Below the pieces are notes generated by a model. It was not told the DNA's origin. It saw nothing but the letters and a program-made list of their open reading frames with translations, and searched no databases. Positions 11,543 through 23,329 of a DNA stretch of 64,000 nucleotides are shown in pieces (within the stretch, counting starts at the first letter, position 1; every line of letters begins with the position of its first letter). The DNA comes from Lactarius indigo (Eukaryota > Basidiomycota > Agaricomycetes > Russulales > Russulaceae). The translations under genes were made by a program, and so were the position numbers. The stretch is from assembly GCA_025766275.1 (NCBI GenBank), contig JAFKAC010000002.1, positions 1,674,001 through 1,738,000 of the forward strand, given 5' to 3'.

Positions 11543-14500
11543 TTACTTGGACTTTCGGACAAGCTCCTCGACCTCAGTCACGACTTCGGTCATGGTGGGT
11601 CGGTCTTGATGCTCCTGGGCCCACATACTCTCTATGAGATCTACGATTTCTGGACACCACTGCTTCCGCAGTCCAGACACAGATGGTCTGAAGATCGGCG
11701 TGTGTAAGTATATATATGCGAAACAGAAACGTGTTAGCTTGGTCGTACCGCTGACGTTTTGATCCAACAGCCTCGTAAATTGCGTGCTCGTTCATCCCCT
11801 GAGCCGGCGTCATCGGATGCTCAGGTACAGGCGTCGAGTACGAGAGAACTCACCTCCCACGGGTACTTCTTATTTGGTAGGTGCCATTGCAGCATCTCCC
11901 AGTACACCGCAGCGCATGCAAATACGTCGACTTTGTGGTTGTATTTTGGATGTGGGTGCCACAGCTCGGGCGCCTGCCAATTAACGGTGCCGACAAGACT
12001 GCGGACCATGGAACGCGTGCTCTGCTTCACTTTAGCCAGACCAAAGTCGGCAATCTTGGCTACGCCTTTTGAAGTGATGAGGATATTTGAGGATTTGCAG
12101 TCACGATGGATGACGGAGGGCTTGCGTTGATGTAAGTAATCAAGACCCCGCGCAACGTCGAGCATGATTGAAAGCTAGTCACATCTAAGCCCTTTAGACA
12201 TACGAAGACGGCGCAGCAAGACGTACGACGCGATAAAGAGACGGCGGGGTAACATTCCGAATATAGTCGAATAAGTCTCCGTTTGAACAGAGCTCGCTCA
12301 CAATCATCACAGGGGTGACGCGTGTATCTTCTGGGATGCTTACGCCGAGCTGCCAAATGGCGTCAGCTGACCACGTTGACAGATGCATAGAAGCAATGGA
12401 CACGCACGAAACGGACGATATTGGGGTGGTTGAAACCCCCTAGAAGTTTTAGCTCCTTAATATCCACTGCGGGTATAAATGGTCAACGGCTGAAGGAAAG
12501 TGGGGTTCAAAATTACCCACTCGCAGTCAGATGCCCGCGGAACTCAGCGATCGCAACCCTGCGCCCTCTGAATTTACCTATAAACACGTCCTTGAACCCG
12601 CCACTCCCGATTTTTTCAAGTTTCGTAAGTTTGTCTGGCGGGATCTCACGATCCTCTAGGCCAAGGCTTTCAAGATCGAGTTCAAGCTCTTCATCCCTTT
12701 CCCTCTGCGTGGACGACAACGGGGGTGTGCAGGGCTCGTCCATATGCATGTGTGTGCGCAGCAGAACAGGTGGGGTGCTGCTTTTGCTTTTGCTACCCCC
12801 TCGCCGGCGTGGACGTGTCGTAGAGGGGGGACGGACAGTACCCGCAGATGAAGGGGAGGATGCTTCGGACTGGCGGTCACGCCATTGGAGAAGCGCCTCT
12901 GCGAGTCGAGGTTTTGTACCCTCAACACATAGGTCACGACTCTCGCACAATCGGACGAGGTCATCCCGGCGTAAGCGCACGAGGCTCTTGGCCGTCGCAA
13001 TGGTTAGATCGACTTGACCCTCAATCAGATAGGCCCTTGGAGAGGAGGTTGCTGCTCACCATCTTCCGTCATTTCACACATGTATTCCTCGTGTGAACTC
13101 TCGTCGGATTCGTCGTCCTCGACTTCGAGGTCGATTTCCTCATCGAGTGGGGCCCCTTCCTGCGCAGATTCGTCGCTGCCTTCTTGCCCTTGCTCGTCAG
13201 CATCTTCGCCCTCGGAACCCTCCTCCTCACCCACAATCTTCCCGTTGCGAAGTTTACGCGGCTCCACAAGCGTCACGTCGTCTTCCTCCTCTGCTTCTTC
13301 GCTGCCCTCTTCTTCCTCAGCTTCTCCCACACTCTCGCCGTCTTCCTCGGTGGCGCGCTCAACCTCTCCTATTCCTCCCTCTTCCTCACCTTCATCATCA
13401 CCGTCATCACTCTCGTCAGGTGGGGTATGTGTCTGGATCGGCCGTGGTCGGAGCCGACGCTTCACCGGCGTGCGATCGTTCAGTGTTGGACGTGGCGGCG
13501 CATCTCGCGACGAGAGAAGCTCGTCCACCTCCTCATCGACCGTGTCGCCAGCCTCACCGAAAGTACTGGCCTTGTTCTTTCCCTTGCGCTTTGGTGGAGT
13601 CTGTGCTGCTCTCTCGCCTTGACTGCGTAATCGCCGCGGAGACGGCTTTGTTGGAACATCACAGCGTTCGGTGTCCGATAGCTCGGTAAGATCACTAAGG
13701 CTTTCGACGCTAGCAATTTCGACCTGATCGTTGAATTCGACCTGCTTTGCCTTGCCTCTTAACTTGGCGGGGCGCAAGCTCGATGGCAATGGTACATCAT
13801 CTCCAGAGATCTTACGAGATCGTAGACGTGTAGCAGGTGGTGAAGGAAGAGACACCGATGCCGTTGAAGTCGTTGGCGAAGAACGAAGTGACCCCGTTCT
13901 CCGTCTAAGCCACGACAGCAGGTGTCAGTGCAAGAACAATCACGCGATGGGGGAGGGTTCACCTCTTCTCCATTTGGCGATCTCCACCTCCACCTCCGAG
14001 CGAGAAACTACGGCCTCGCGGTGGCGAGGCAAGATGAGCGTGACCTACGTCATGAACGGTCACGTGTCTTCGTAGACCGGCGGGATTTGGCCGCCGCCGG
14101 CTGCCAGCGTCTGTCTCCTCTCCGCCGGCAAAATTGCCGTCGTCAGATGAATACTCGCTCGAGTTGGCCCCATCAACTCCGTACGGTGAGGATGGCGGTA
14201 GGTCCGCTAGATCGTCACGCGCCGTAACGATAGCGTCCTACGATTTCCTGCTTTGTGAGGCTCTCAGGGTCGTCAGACAGACCCGCTGATCGGTGCAAAT
14301 CCTGAAGGCGGCATTTCTTTAACCGAAGGAGTTCACGAGTGGGCGCTTGGTTGACAAAATAGTCTACAGCTATAGAATTGGATTAGAACAACCGCTATGA
14401 GGGAAAAGGATAACGTACATGAGTCCCAATCACTGGCATCCTCATCGCTCGAGACGTCCGAGTCCTGACATCGTGCTGTGAGTATCAACCTCCATCGCTG

Positions 14501-14951
14501 CCACGGCCTCGTCGTCGCTGGTCTCCTCACACCGAGAGGACGATCTCCGGCGCTTGAACCCATTGGCACCGTTGCGGGATCCCCGAGGGAAATTGTGCGT
14601 GTTCTCGTTTCCGCTCACCACTCGCTTCCGCTTGGCGCCCACTTTTACGTGATCCGAACCACTAGAAACACGCATCACAACCTCGTTTGCAAGGGCAAGA
14701 CGCGACGGTAGGCGGCGGAGGTTGAATTGAAGGGGAGCGAGGATGGGACGCGACTCCGAAGACGAAGGGGACGTTGACGCGCTGGATGGGGGATTGACGT
14801 TGCGCAAAGAACGTAGGAGAGAAAACACGCGTCTGTGCGAGGAGGACTGGTGACGAGGCTTGGAATGATTGTGAGGAAGGCCCGATGTCGTGGTAGTGGT
14901 ACTGGTCGCGTTGGATTGAAGTCTCGAGTGCAATCCGCGACGCTGAGCCAT
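11543..14951 (-). CDS. SAP-domain protein kinase with WNK-like lysine placement
   Basis: This is a large minus-strand gene, ATG at 14949-14951, stop at 11543. The N-terminal half is low-complexity and basic (KRKRVV, KRRRSSS), then strongly acidic (about 13050-13450). Next comes a SAP-like helix pair, LRRDDLVRLCESRDLCVEGT, at about 12900-12980. The kinase domain starts near LEKIGSGGFKDVFIGKF. It has HRDCKSSNIL (catalytic loop), ADFGLAKVK and APELWHPHPKYNHKVDVFA, and it ends DRPTMTEVV. The usual beta-3 lysine is absent (VAIAEF), while a lysine sits in the glycine loop (GSGGFK). SAP plus basic stretches suggest a nuclear, chromatin-linked role (inference). Extra bases at 14471-14472 (AC[GA]) and 14232-14233 (CG[CT]) shift the frame synonymously. 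About eight introns are needed. Confidence 0.8.
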
Positions 14952-15345
14952 GCCAACAAGTCCAATGGCGATGGAATGAGGGTGGTGTTTTCTTGGCGAG
15001 TGGGAAACCCTAGGCTTGTTGGGTATGGACAATGCTGAGTCTGTAAGCAGAGGATGGATCGCACTCTTCCTTCCGTTTCTTGTGGTTGCCAATGTTTGCG
15101 CGCCACTCTGAACGCACACCAAATACGTACAAATACATGTGCTATTACATAAGCTGTAGCACGTGAGACTTGCTTTGTTGCGGAGTGGCTTGTTCAGTGG
15201 TCGAGAACTTGAACACACACAGACACTCGGGCACTCAGTCAGACACAAACCCACATCCCGAAGACATGCACACGTACCCGCTATATGGGGGATACATAAT
15301 CCCCTCATTCCGTGAACATTCTTCATCCATAATTCCCACTTAGCC

Positions 15346-16087
15346 ATGCTTCTCAAGTACATGTCTCCCGACTTGCTCAATTCCTCCATTGCAGACATGG
15401 GCTCTGGCGTTCAACTATTTGTTGTCCGCACTGAATCCTTTTACACTACAGAGCGTATCTATCATCCTGTTGCCGGTCCGAAGGACACCTGTATCCGCCG
15501 CCGCCGAACCGTCATCACGGATATCCATCAAAGACAAGTTGCTGAGATAGTGTGGGCTGGGCGCGTCCCACTATCGATTAGCTTAAAAGGCGAAACTCTA
15601 GATGGGGTCACACCACTCTTTAATGGCTGCGAGAGCGTCACTATCGTGTAGGTCACTGGTCCTCTATCTCCTACAATCGCTCACGACCAATTCGGCTCGT
15701 TCCAGTCCTCACAGATCATCGGAACTAAAAGTGCCGACACGGATAGGCGCCGTGTGGGTAGCCACGCGACACTCCCTTGAGGTGCCGACGACCCCTCTTT
15801 GGAATCTTGCACCTTGTCTAACTTCTTTCCGCAAGCTCCGTTGCAGTAACTCTGGCAAGCTCAGATCTGCGTTTTACCTCAATAGTGTCCAGATTGGACA
15901 TCGACTTCGCCCCTCGCCCATACCGGGAATGGGGTCTCACTTTCTTGAAGTTCACGATATGCACTCCACGCACATGGTTGAGATGATGGGTACCAACATA
16001 ACCTTTTCACCTAGCGAGGGATCCCATGCTAATGAACCCAATAGTTTCATGCTTGATTATGGATATCTTACGAAGAAATGTCTTTGA
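15346..16087 (+). CDS. DUF6593-like hypothetical protein
   Basis: The ATG at 15346 opens a reading frame with VQLFVVRTESFYTTERIYHP, a run of arginines and TVITDIHQRQVAEIVWAGR. This resembles the beta-rich DUF6593 proteins that are abundant in Agaricomycetes and have no known function. A GTAGGT intron after about 15650 joins to SSELKVPTRIGAVWVATR. The last part reads FLEVHDMHSTHMVEMMG and stops at 16087. The intron(s) between about 15780 and 15900 are not resolved, and the C-terminal third is uncertain. Confidence 0.45.
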
Positions 16088-16279
16088 CGTGTCCCCTCAT
16101 GACTACCAGTATCTCGGACCGTGCAGACCGTCGGATCCAACTTCAAGATCACTGATAGCAAGGCTTGCTGGTGTCGGTAGAGCGTGGAGTACGGCTGCTT
16201 GATACATCTCATCAGTAGCGAAAATATAAAATGACTTTGTACTGCGTACAGTAGCTACGCCTAGAGGAATCCTGGAATC

Positions 16280-16795
16280 CTAAGTTACGTCTTGTTCGCG
16301 ACACCCCGATGGCAACTGAGCGAGCTCGTCATACCCATGATTCAGTGCAATCTGATACACGATATTACCTTCATTCTTAGCGTCTACGTCCACTCTATGT
16401 TCGAGTAATAGGTGTGCAACCTCAAACTTCCCGTTGATCGATGCGAGATGCAATGGATGTCGATTGGTCCTTACTTCGTGCCTTAGGATCAGTGCCGTGA
16501 TCCAGCAGTAGCCGTGCAATGTTGACCTGTCCCTCTGATGATTTATGTAACGGAGTGAATCCGTCGATGGTCCGAGCGCTGACATCCGCATTATGCCTGA
16601 GAAGCATCCGAACGAATTCAAAATATCCGTTGGACGCCGCCAGATGGAGTGGGGTCCAGTGGTCACGCTGTCTGGCGTTCACATCGGCGCCGTGTTCGAG
16701 TAGCAACTGCCCGATTTCGAGCTGTCCCCATAGCGATGCAAGGTGCAGAGGAGTTCGCCTCCAATAGCCCTCGTCAATGTTTCACCGGCGTTCAC
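16280..16795 (-). pseudogene. Ankyrin-repeat protein fragment
   Basis: On the minus strand four to five ankyrin repeats are readable: TPLHLASLWGQLEIGQLLLEH, GADVNARQRDHWTPLHLAAS, GYFEFVRMLLRHNADVSART, GFTPLHKSSEGQVNIARLLL, then PLHLASINGKFEVAHLLLEH. They end in an irregular repeat and a TAG at 16280. There is no credible start codon or upstream domain, so this looks like the remnant of a larger NACHT/ankyrin-type gene. One extra base at 16457-16458 (AC[AT]) shifts the frame. It could be a true gene with missed upstream exons, but I see none up to 17,300. Confidence 0.55.
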
Positions 16796-16799
16796 AACC

Positions 16800-17364
16800 G
16801 TTTGATGGACTCTTATCGGCACCGGGAGGGTTATTTTACAGACAAGATCGTGGCTAATACCCGTTCCGGGCCCAACCTAGATTTGAGTATTTGCCCTCAC
16901 ATCTTGGGAGACCGGATACAGTCCAGCTATTAGCAAACCCGCTGAGCGAGTACTTTGTTTACTACTGGCCGCGGCTGTACTGAACAAGGAATTGAGATTT
17001 GAGTCGGGCCCTGTTGTCTAAGGGGGGCAACAGTCTAAAGGGGGAGTAGAGAAGGGGGGAAGATGAGTGGACCGCGGCTTAAGAGACGCTACAGTGCCCA
17101 TGTCCACGACATGTCCGCAAGCCGCCGGGTGACCCAATACCAAGAACATGATCGTGGGGAGGGACTATGCGTTGTCGTAGCGATACTGTGGGCAGGTCAA
17201 TAAGCGGCTTGTCAATGACGTAGAGGCTAAGCCTGAAGGCCTGAACACTGGCACGCGATGGTGAATGGTCTCGTGGCTGAACGCGACCACGTGATAAGTC
17301 GTACTTATTTCAGCTACGACTCGGATAGACGCGTCTCCCCTTGAGAACTGAATCGCCTCTCACC
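16800..17364. other. Intergenic, no supported gene
   Basis: No recognisable coding segment. It contains G-rich runs around 17020-17065 and the presumed CTF18 promoter. Confidence 0.4.
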
Positions 17365-20300
17365 ATGGTCGACGCGGCCTTTAGACCAACTGGTCTTCTA
17401 CAGACAGAAGAATCAACGGAGACCGACCCCATTCATACCATGGAAGACAGCTTCGTCCCCAATGGACTTCTTGGGGGTCACTTAGCAAACCAGCCTCGGT
17501 CGGCCGTACCAGACATAGACAATCCGCCTCACTTCATATCGACCACCACTTACATCCCCCTTCAGACAGAACGGATTATTGAGCCTAGAAAATGCAGAGA
17601 CGGGTGGGTTTCGATGTGGTACTATCATTCGCCGTGCCTTGACTTGTAACATATAACAGATCCACAGCTTCACACCTCGTGGTGACCTTCCATCGCAGTC
17701 TCAAGGTGAGAATCGACCGCTCCTAGACTACTCCACTGGTTGTCACCGTTTCTAGATGATGACTTCCCCGATATGGCCGATCTCCTTCGACGCTATCCTC
17801 GACCAAACGCAAGCACGGGTAACTCAGCAACAGCGTCAAATGCACCAATAATCCTCCCTCGTCCATCGCTACGTTCCAGTACATTTGATGGTAAGACGGT
17901 CTTCATAAAAAGAAAATCCCGCACGATTGCACCTTCGGTACGCATCCCCGACGCAATGTATGAACTAGGCTCACGCCTAGCCGTAGCAGAAACGATCCTC
18001 ATCTGAGAGAGCAATTAAAAGCCTCCTAGACGTCCCCATCCATCGCCTCATGGATGAGCTTTCTGTTACTACTGCCCAGCGGCTCATGCAGCCAGACCCT
18101 AATCAGTCACCTTCCTCTGGTCCTTCCTCGAGGACAGAAGAGACCCTTTGGGTCGATCGCTATCGCCCCAAGCGTTTTACCGACCTCCTCGGAGATGAGC
18201 GTGTACACCGAGAAGTGCTTGCATGGGTAAAGCAGTGGGATCAATGTGTATTTGGCAAGGGTAAGGGGAAGAAGCGTGCAAGAGACGAAGAGAGCTTCGC
18301 GAATTTAGAAGACGAATTAGGCCGACCACAGGAGAAGGTGAGCTTTCTTTGGGAGAAAGCTTTCTGTGCCGGCTTAGGTTGATGATAGATACTACTGTTG
18401 TCCGGCCCTCCTGGCCTGGGAAAGACGACTCTTGCGCACGTCGTTGCTACGCAAGCAGGGTACAGTGTCTTTGAAATCAACGCAAGGTATGCGTCCTGCA
18501 TTTCTAGGCTTACTACGGGCCTAAGAAGCCTGTTTCAGTGATGCACGGTCTGGTCAGGTTGTGGACGAGCGAATACGTCCGGCACTAGAATCGGGCTATG
18601 CCGTTGGAAGCTCAAAGCCCGTCCTCGTCGTCATCGACGAAATTGATGGAGCTACCGGAGATAATGTGAGCCATGAACCCCTCGTAATCGGGTACATTTG
18701 TTAAGTCGCCTCCAGGCGCACGGGTTCATCAACAGACTCATACAACTCACCTACGAGAAAACCTATAAGACTCGCAGTAAAAAGAAGGCGGATAAAGGCA
18801 AGCAGGTCCTTCGGCGTCCCATCATCTGCATATGCAACTGATCTATATGCGTCGTCGCTGGCAAAGCTACGGCCTCTAGCACGCCGTGATTCGCTTCACG
18901 CGTCCGGCAGACATACACGTCGTAAGGCGGCTTCGGGATATTTGCGACGCAGAAGGTCTCAGAACCGACTCAAGAGCGCTAAGCACGCTTGTCGGGATAT
19001 CTCTCGGCGACTTGCGCGGTTGCCTCAACACCCTTCAGGTTTGCCATCGGTTAAACGTATCAGTACATCTCGTGGTTTCATGATCATCTCTCCAGTTCAT
19101 CAAGGCGCGGTGTCAAGACGTAACCGAGCAGCTGGTCCGTAGCGCGACAGCAGGCATGAAAGAAGCAGACACGAATTACCTCAATGTCTTGACCGATCTC
19201 TTCTGCCCAATGAGCAAAAAGCGTATCAAGGAGCGCGGTATGGGGGAGGCCGAAGAAAACAAGTACGTGGAACGCCTCAGCCAGGCACTTGAGGCGACGG
19301 GCACACTAGATCGCGTCGCGCTTGGGTGCTTCGAGCACTATGCGAACCTCCACCAGCATGACGCGACGTTCGCGCGGTATATCAAGGCGAACGAATGGCT
19401 AGTCGCGTACGATGTCCTCTCGGGTTCCATGCGCACCGAGCGAGAATATGGCGTTTTGCAGTACCTCTCATATACCCTTGTCCCTTTCTTTCCGCTCTTC
19501 CAAGAGCGCGGCGGGCCGCGCGTGGAACGACCAAAGGCCGATTGGGAGGTGAGCCCGCTGTCTCCACGATCTGTATGTGTACCTAACAGTAGAGCAGTGG
19601 CATGTCAAGACGCGTACGAATGAAGAGGTTTATAAGTCGCTCGCGCGGGCGGTGCGTACGGGCAATGCGCGCTTCGTCTGGTCACTTCCGTGGCCTGGTT
19701 AGCGATCCCGTGCTGAGCCTCGAGTTTGCGCCGCTTCTCAATCGAATCATCTCTCCACCCATTCGTCCTGTGCGTAACCTGCCCAGCTTTCACTCACTCG
19801 CATGCTGGAGTGACACGCGATACCTAGGTCAATAGCCAGGTGATCCGCCCGGAGGAGAAAGCCTTGCTCTCCCGGCTCGTGAACATCATGGTCTCTCTGG
19901 AGCTGCGTTTCGTACAAGAGAAGACCGAAGACGGACAGCCAATGTACAGACTTGATCCGTAGGTTCTATGCTCTGTATAGGCAGACTAGAGTGCTCATGC
20001 CGGTCACAGCCCAGTGGACGTATTCGTGACATACGATGGCAAGCGGGCAGCCGATATTGCGGCGCCGCGCTACGCTGTGCGACACCTTGTTGCCACTGAG
20101 GTCAGTCCGCGCTTATCGTCGACCAAGGCTTGACAACACACAACTTACCACGTGCTTCCACAGATCGACGCTCAGCTTGTCGTCCGCCATGCAGAAGCGA
20201 TCGAGCGGACGAAGTCGACCAAATCTTCTACTTTCTTCGGTGCCGCAACGTAAGTTTACCTTTGGCCGCATTGGGGCGTGGCTCAATCTTGGGCGCCACT

Positions 20301-20661
20301 AGGACAAAGGATGCCGATAGGCCCGAAGAGAACGATCCCTCTCCAGGAGAGGGCGAGGGAATGCTCGTTTCTTCCGCTACCGCCATCGGAGACGAGCCAC
20401 CACAAAAACGCACCAAGACCGCCGCAGCGAATGTGGACGTCGTGGAAAAGGTCCGCTTCTTTCGGTGTCATATCCAGTGTAATACTAATATGCATACAGC
20501 CTCCTACCGACTTTTTTGGACGGCCGATCAAGACTACCACTGCGAACAAACCACCATCGTCGCGGCGAAAGGCAATGCCTGCGTACCGGGTGTCATTTAG
20601 ATTTAAAGAGGGCAACTCAGCAGCAGTGCGCAAACCAGTGAAGATGGCGTCATTTCTATAA
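17365..20661 (+). CDS. CTF18: CTF18, large subunit of the alternative RFC clamp loader
   Basis: Ctf18-RFC loads PCNA and supports sister-chromatid cohesion in the nucleus. The ATG is at 17365. The N-terminal part carries SFVPNGLLGG and FDGKTVFIKRK. The AAA+ core has LWVDRYRPKRFTDLLGD, the P-loop SGPPGLGKTT, FEINASDARSG and VVIDEIDGA (Walker B). Next come AHGFINRLIQLTYEK, RPIICICND, and LGDLRGCLNTLQ. The C-terminal part includes EFAPLLNRIISPPIRP, PVDVFVTYDGKRAADIA and finally PPTDFFGRPI with VRKPVKMASFL, the tail that binds Dcc1/Ctf8. The stop TAA is at 20659-20661. Extra bases at 18003-18004 (AT[CT]), 18838-18839 (AA[CT]) and 19672-19673 (CG[CT]) break the frame synonymously. A fourth near 18870 is ambiguous. 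Confidence 0.9.
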
Positions 20662-21190
20662 CCTCCTCCTGCGATTCATTCCCGGAATTGCAATTGTAGC
20701 ACTATTTACTCATACAATCGAATATTGGACCAGTAGGAGAGCGGCGCATCGTTACTGCGGATGTATCGAGATAGGAATATGCTCTCCAGCGTCAGAAATT
20801 GCAAGTTTGCAACATTCTCAAATTTACCACTTACTAAGCTACTCGGCGTACTTTGGCGAGACGCGGAGCCACGCTTGGTACAAATGGTATTCAAAATTGC
20901 GGGAAAGTATAGACACGATTTACAATTTCGATAGTTGAATTCTTGGTTGAATCTTGCTTGCTGGACCATCTTTACTGCAACGTCGTCCGAGTCGTCAGCG
21001 CCAAAAACTGTGCACTATATAATATGTTCGCCGGGCCGGTATGTACACAGCGACGCGTTGACGCCGCTTGTTTGCAAACCCTTCCTTTGAGTGCGTTTGT
21101 GTTCATCAACGTATCTCTAGGACCTAACAACGGAAGAACACCACAAAATCCTGCCTGTTGACTCTTGTATTTGAGTGATTTTTGTCCCCC
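20662..21190. other. Intergenic, no supported gene
   Basis: About 530 bp between CTF18 and CLP1 in tandem orientation. No coding similarity seen. Confidence 0.45.
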
Positions 21191-23116
21191 ATGTCAGCCA
21201 ACGATCCAAGCGGTTCCCATATCAAAGAATGGGTACTTGACCGAGAGACCGAGTACAGGTTTGAGCTCGATCCCGGAAGTTCTCTAGCCATCAGGGTAGG
21301 TTTCACGGTATATATTTCATGGAAAGTACCGCGATACTTACGGATATAACCCGCAGCTTCTGGGAGGCTTTGCTGAAGTGTTTGGCGCAGAGCTTGCCGA
21401 AGGTAAATACTACCTCTTCGGCCACGAATGCAAGGCAGCCGTCTTCACCTGGCAGGGTTGCACGATCGAGATGAGTTCTGCCGTTTTTTGTCACCGAAAT
21501 CGTATAGACTGTCGCGCACGTCACAGGAACGCCGTCAACGGAGTATGTCTCTGACGAGACGCCGATGTATGCATACGCGAATGTCCATCTCGCCCTTGAA
21601 AAGATGCGCGTCCGCACACTAAGCTGCGCACCAGGGTTCGCCTCTCCCTCCTGGCCCGGACTGCAGAAGTAGATTCAGGGCCCCCGCGAGTGCTTGTCCT
21701 CGGGCCAGAAAACTCCGGGAAAACAGTCGGTATGCAAGATACTTGCCAACTACGCTGTGAGAGCTGGTCAAGGATGGACTCCGATATACGTGAATACCGA
21801 CCCGAGCGAGGTGCGTGTCTCGGCGCTTTTCTTTGGAGTGCCCTTGTTAGAGACAAGTAGGGAGGATGGACAATCCCGGGTACCATCTCTGCCGTGCCTG
21901 TCACTGCTTCACTTGGTACTTCTTCTCCAGCAAGCCCATTAGGTTCCGCAGCGACATCAGCACCGACCATCCTATCCTCTAATGCGCTCCTCCCTTTGGT
22001 CTATTGGTATGGCCACCCTGAAATCAAACGCAATCCGCTCCTCATGGACCGTCTCATCCGGAACTTGGGTGAGAACGTCGTAGAGCGGCATGATCTCGAT
22101 CCAGAAGGTTGGTCGCCTAGCTTCTGTATACTATTACGTCTCGAAACCTCTGCGTAGGTCGTGCGTCAGGCATCATCGTCGACACACCATCGAGCTTCGC
22201 ATCATCACCGTCGAGTACATCAACAGACCACCGACAAACACTGATTCGAGCATGTGTGGATGCCTTCCGCAGTAAGTCGACTGTCCTCACTGCCCTCTAG
22301 GAATGAGCAGTTCACTCGAATCTGTAGTAAACGTGATCCTTGTCGTGGGGCACGAAAAACTGAACGTTGAGATGCAGCGCACGTACGGCAGTCGGATGAC
22401 AGTCGTCAAAATTCCAAAGTCTGGTGGTGTGCGTGCACCTGGGGTCATTTACCGTCGTGCTCTCCACTTATATCCCCGTCCAGGTCGTCGAACTCGACGT
22501 GCAATATCGACAAGCGCATCCACGCTCAAGCAGATATACACTTACATGTACGGTCAGGTCGTCACGCCCCCACGTGGACTGTCGATTTCAGTAATCGGCG
22601 ACGCCGACTTCGACGGGCGCCTTGCGCCCAGCAGTTCGGTCATCCCGTTCGGTGAGCTCACCTTCCTGCGCATAGGCGAAAGTGAGCTTTTTTTTTGCTA
22701 CCTGTTACCCTTCCCCCGCCAGGAGAGCCCGCTGACGTATTTTTCCACTCAGAATCGATGGCACCGTCGTCTGCGCTTCCGATCGGCGCAACGCGTACTG
22801 TGAACTGAGATGCACCCCATACAGCTCGACCCTGCCTCGCCCGGCTCGGGTCTACTCAACGCGATCGTCGCCCTCCTTGCACCACCAGTGCACCCGGAAG
22901 AGACGGAGCGGTACGATGAAGAAGTGCTTGATCTGCAGGTCTCGGGTTTTCTCGCCATGTTTGTTTTTACAATCCCTTAAGTTTGACCGTTCTGATTGGG
23001 AGCCTAGAACCAACGTCGATGTACCCAATCGGAAGTTGACGATCCTTTCGCCCAGTCCGGGATCATTTTCGGGGAGGACAGCTACTATTGGGTCGTTCGA
23101 ATGGTCGGAGCCTTAG
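21191..23116 (+). CDS. CLP1: CLP1, mRNA cleavage and polyadenylation factor IA subunit
   Basis: Clp1 is an ATP-binding subunit of the pre-mRNA 3'-end processing machinery. The ATG at 21191 gives MSANDPSGSHIKEWVLDRET and FELDPGSSLAIR. Later exons give AEVFGAELAEGKYYLFGHE, EYVSDETPMYAYANVHLALE, VLVLGPENSGKT (P-loop), NYAVRAGQGWTPIYVNTDP, LPLVYWYGHPEIKRNPLLMD, GIIVDTPSSFAS, VNVILVVGHEKLNVEMQRTY, APSSALPIGATRTV, RYDEEVLDLQVSGFL and ILSPSPGSFSGRTATIGSFEW. The stop TAG is at 23114-23116. Extra bases at 21725-21726 (AC[AG]), 22513-22514 and 22529-22530 (CA[AG]), and 22805-22806 (AA[CT]) are synonymous doublets. Near 21617 the frame change is a net two bases and less easily explained. Confidence 0.9.
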
Positions 23117-23329
23117 GCGGTGGTTTCCAGTCGACTACTATTTTCGAATACACCGCCGATCATGTCACACGTCCCCGCGGTATGAGCTTTGTCAAAGATA
23201 TCAGGGTTTGAAGGGTCAACTGCACATAGGTGAAAAATGACTGTGGCGGTCTAAGGTGTATTATTCTTAGCACTTCCGAAACAAGAATGTCTGTAAATCG
23301 ATTCCTAATGTGGGGATTTCTATCATCCA

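Noticed and set aside
13100..13690. Long plus-strand open frames opposite the acidic part of the kinase
   Set aside because: They are antisense shadows of Glu/Asp-rich codons and encode only Ser- or Leu-rich low complexity.
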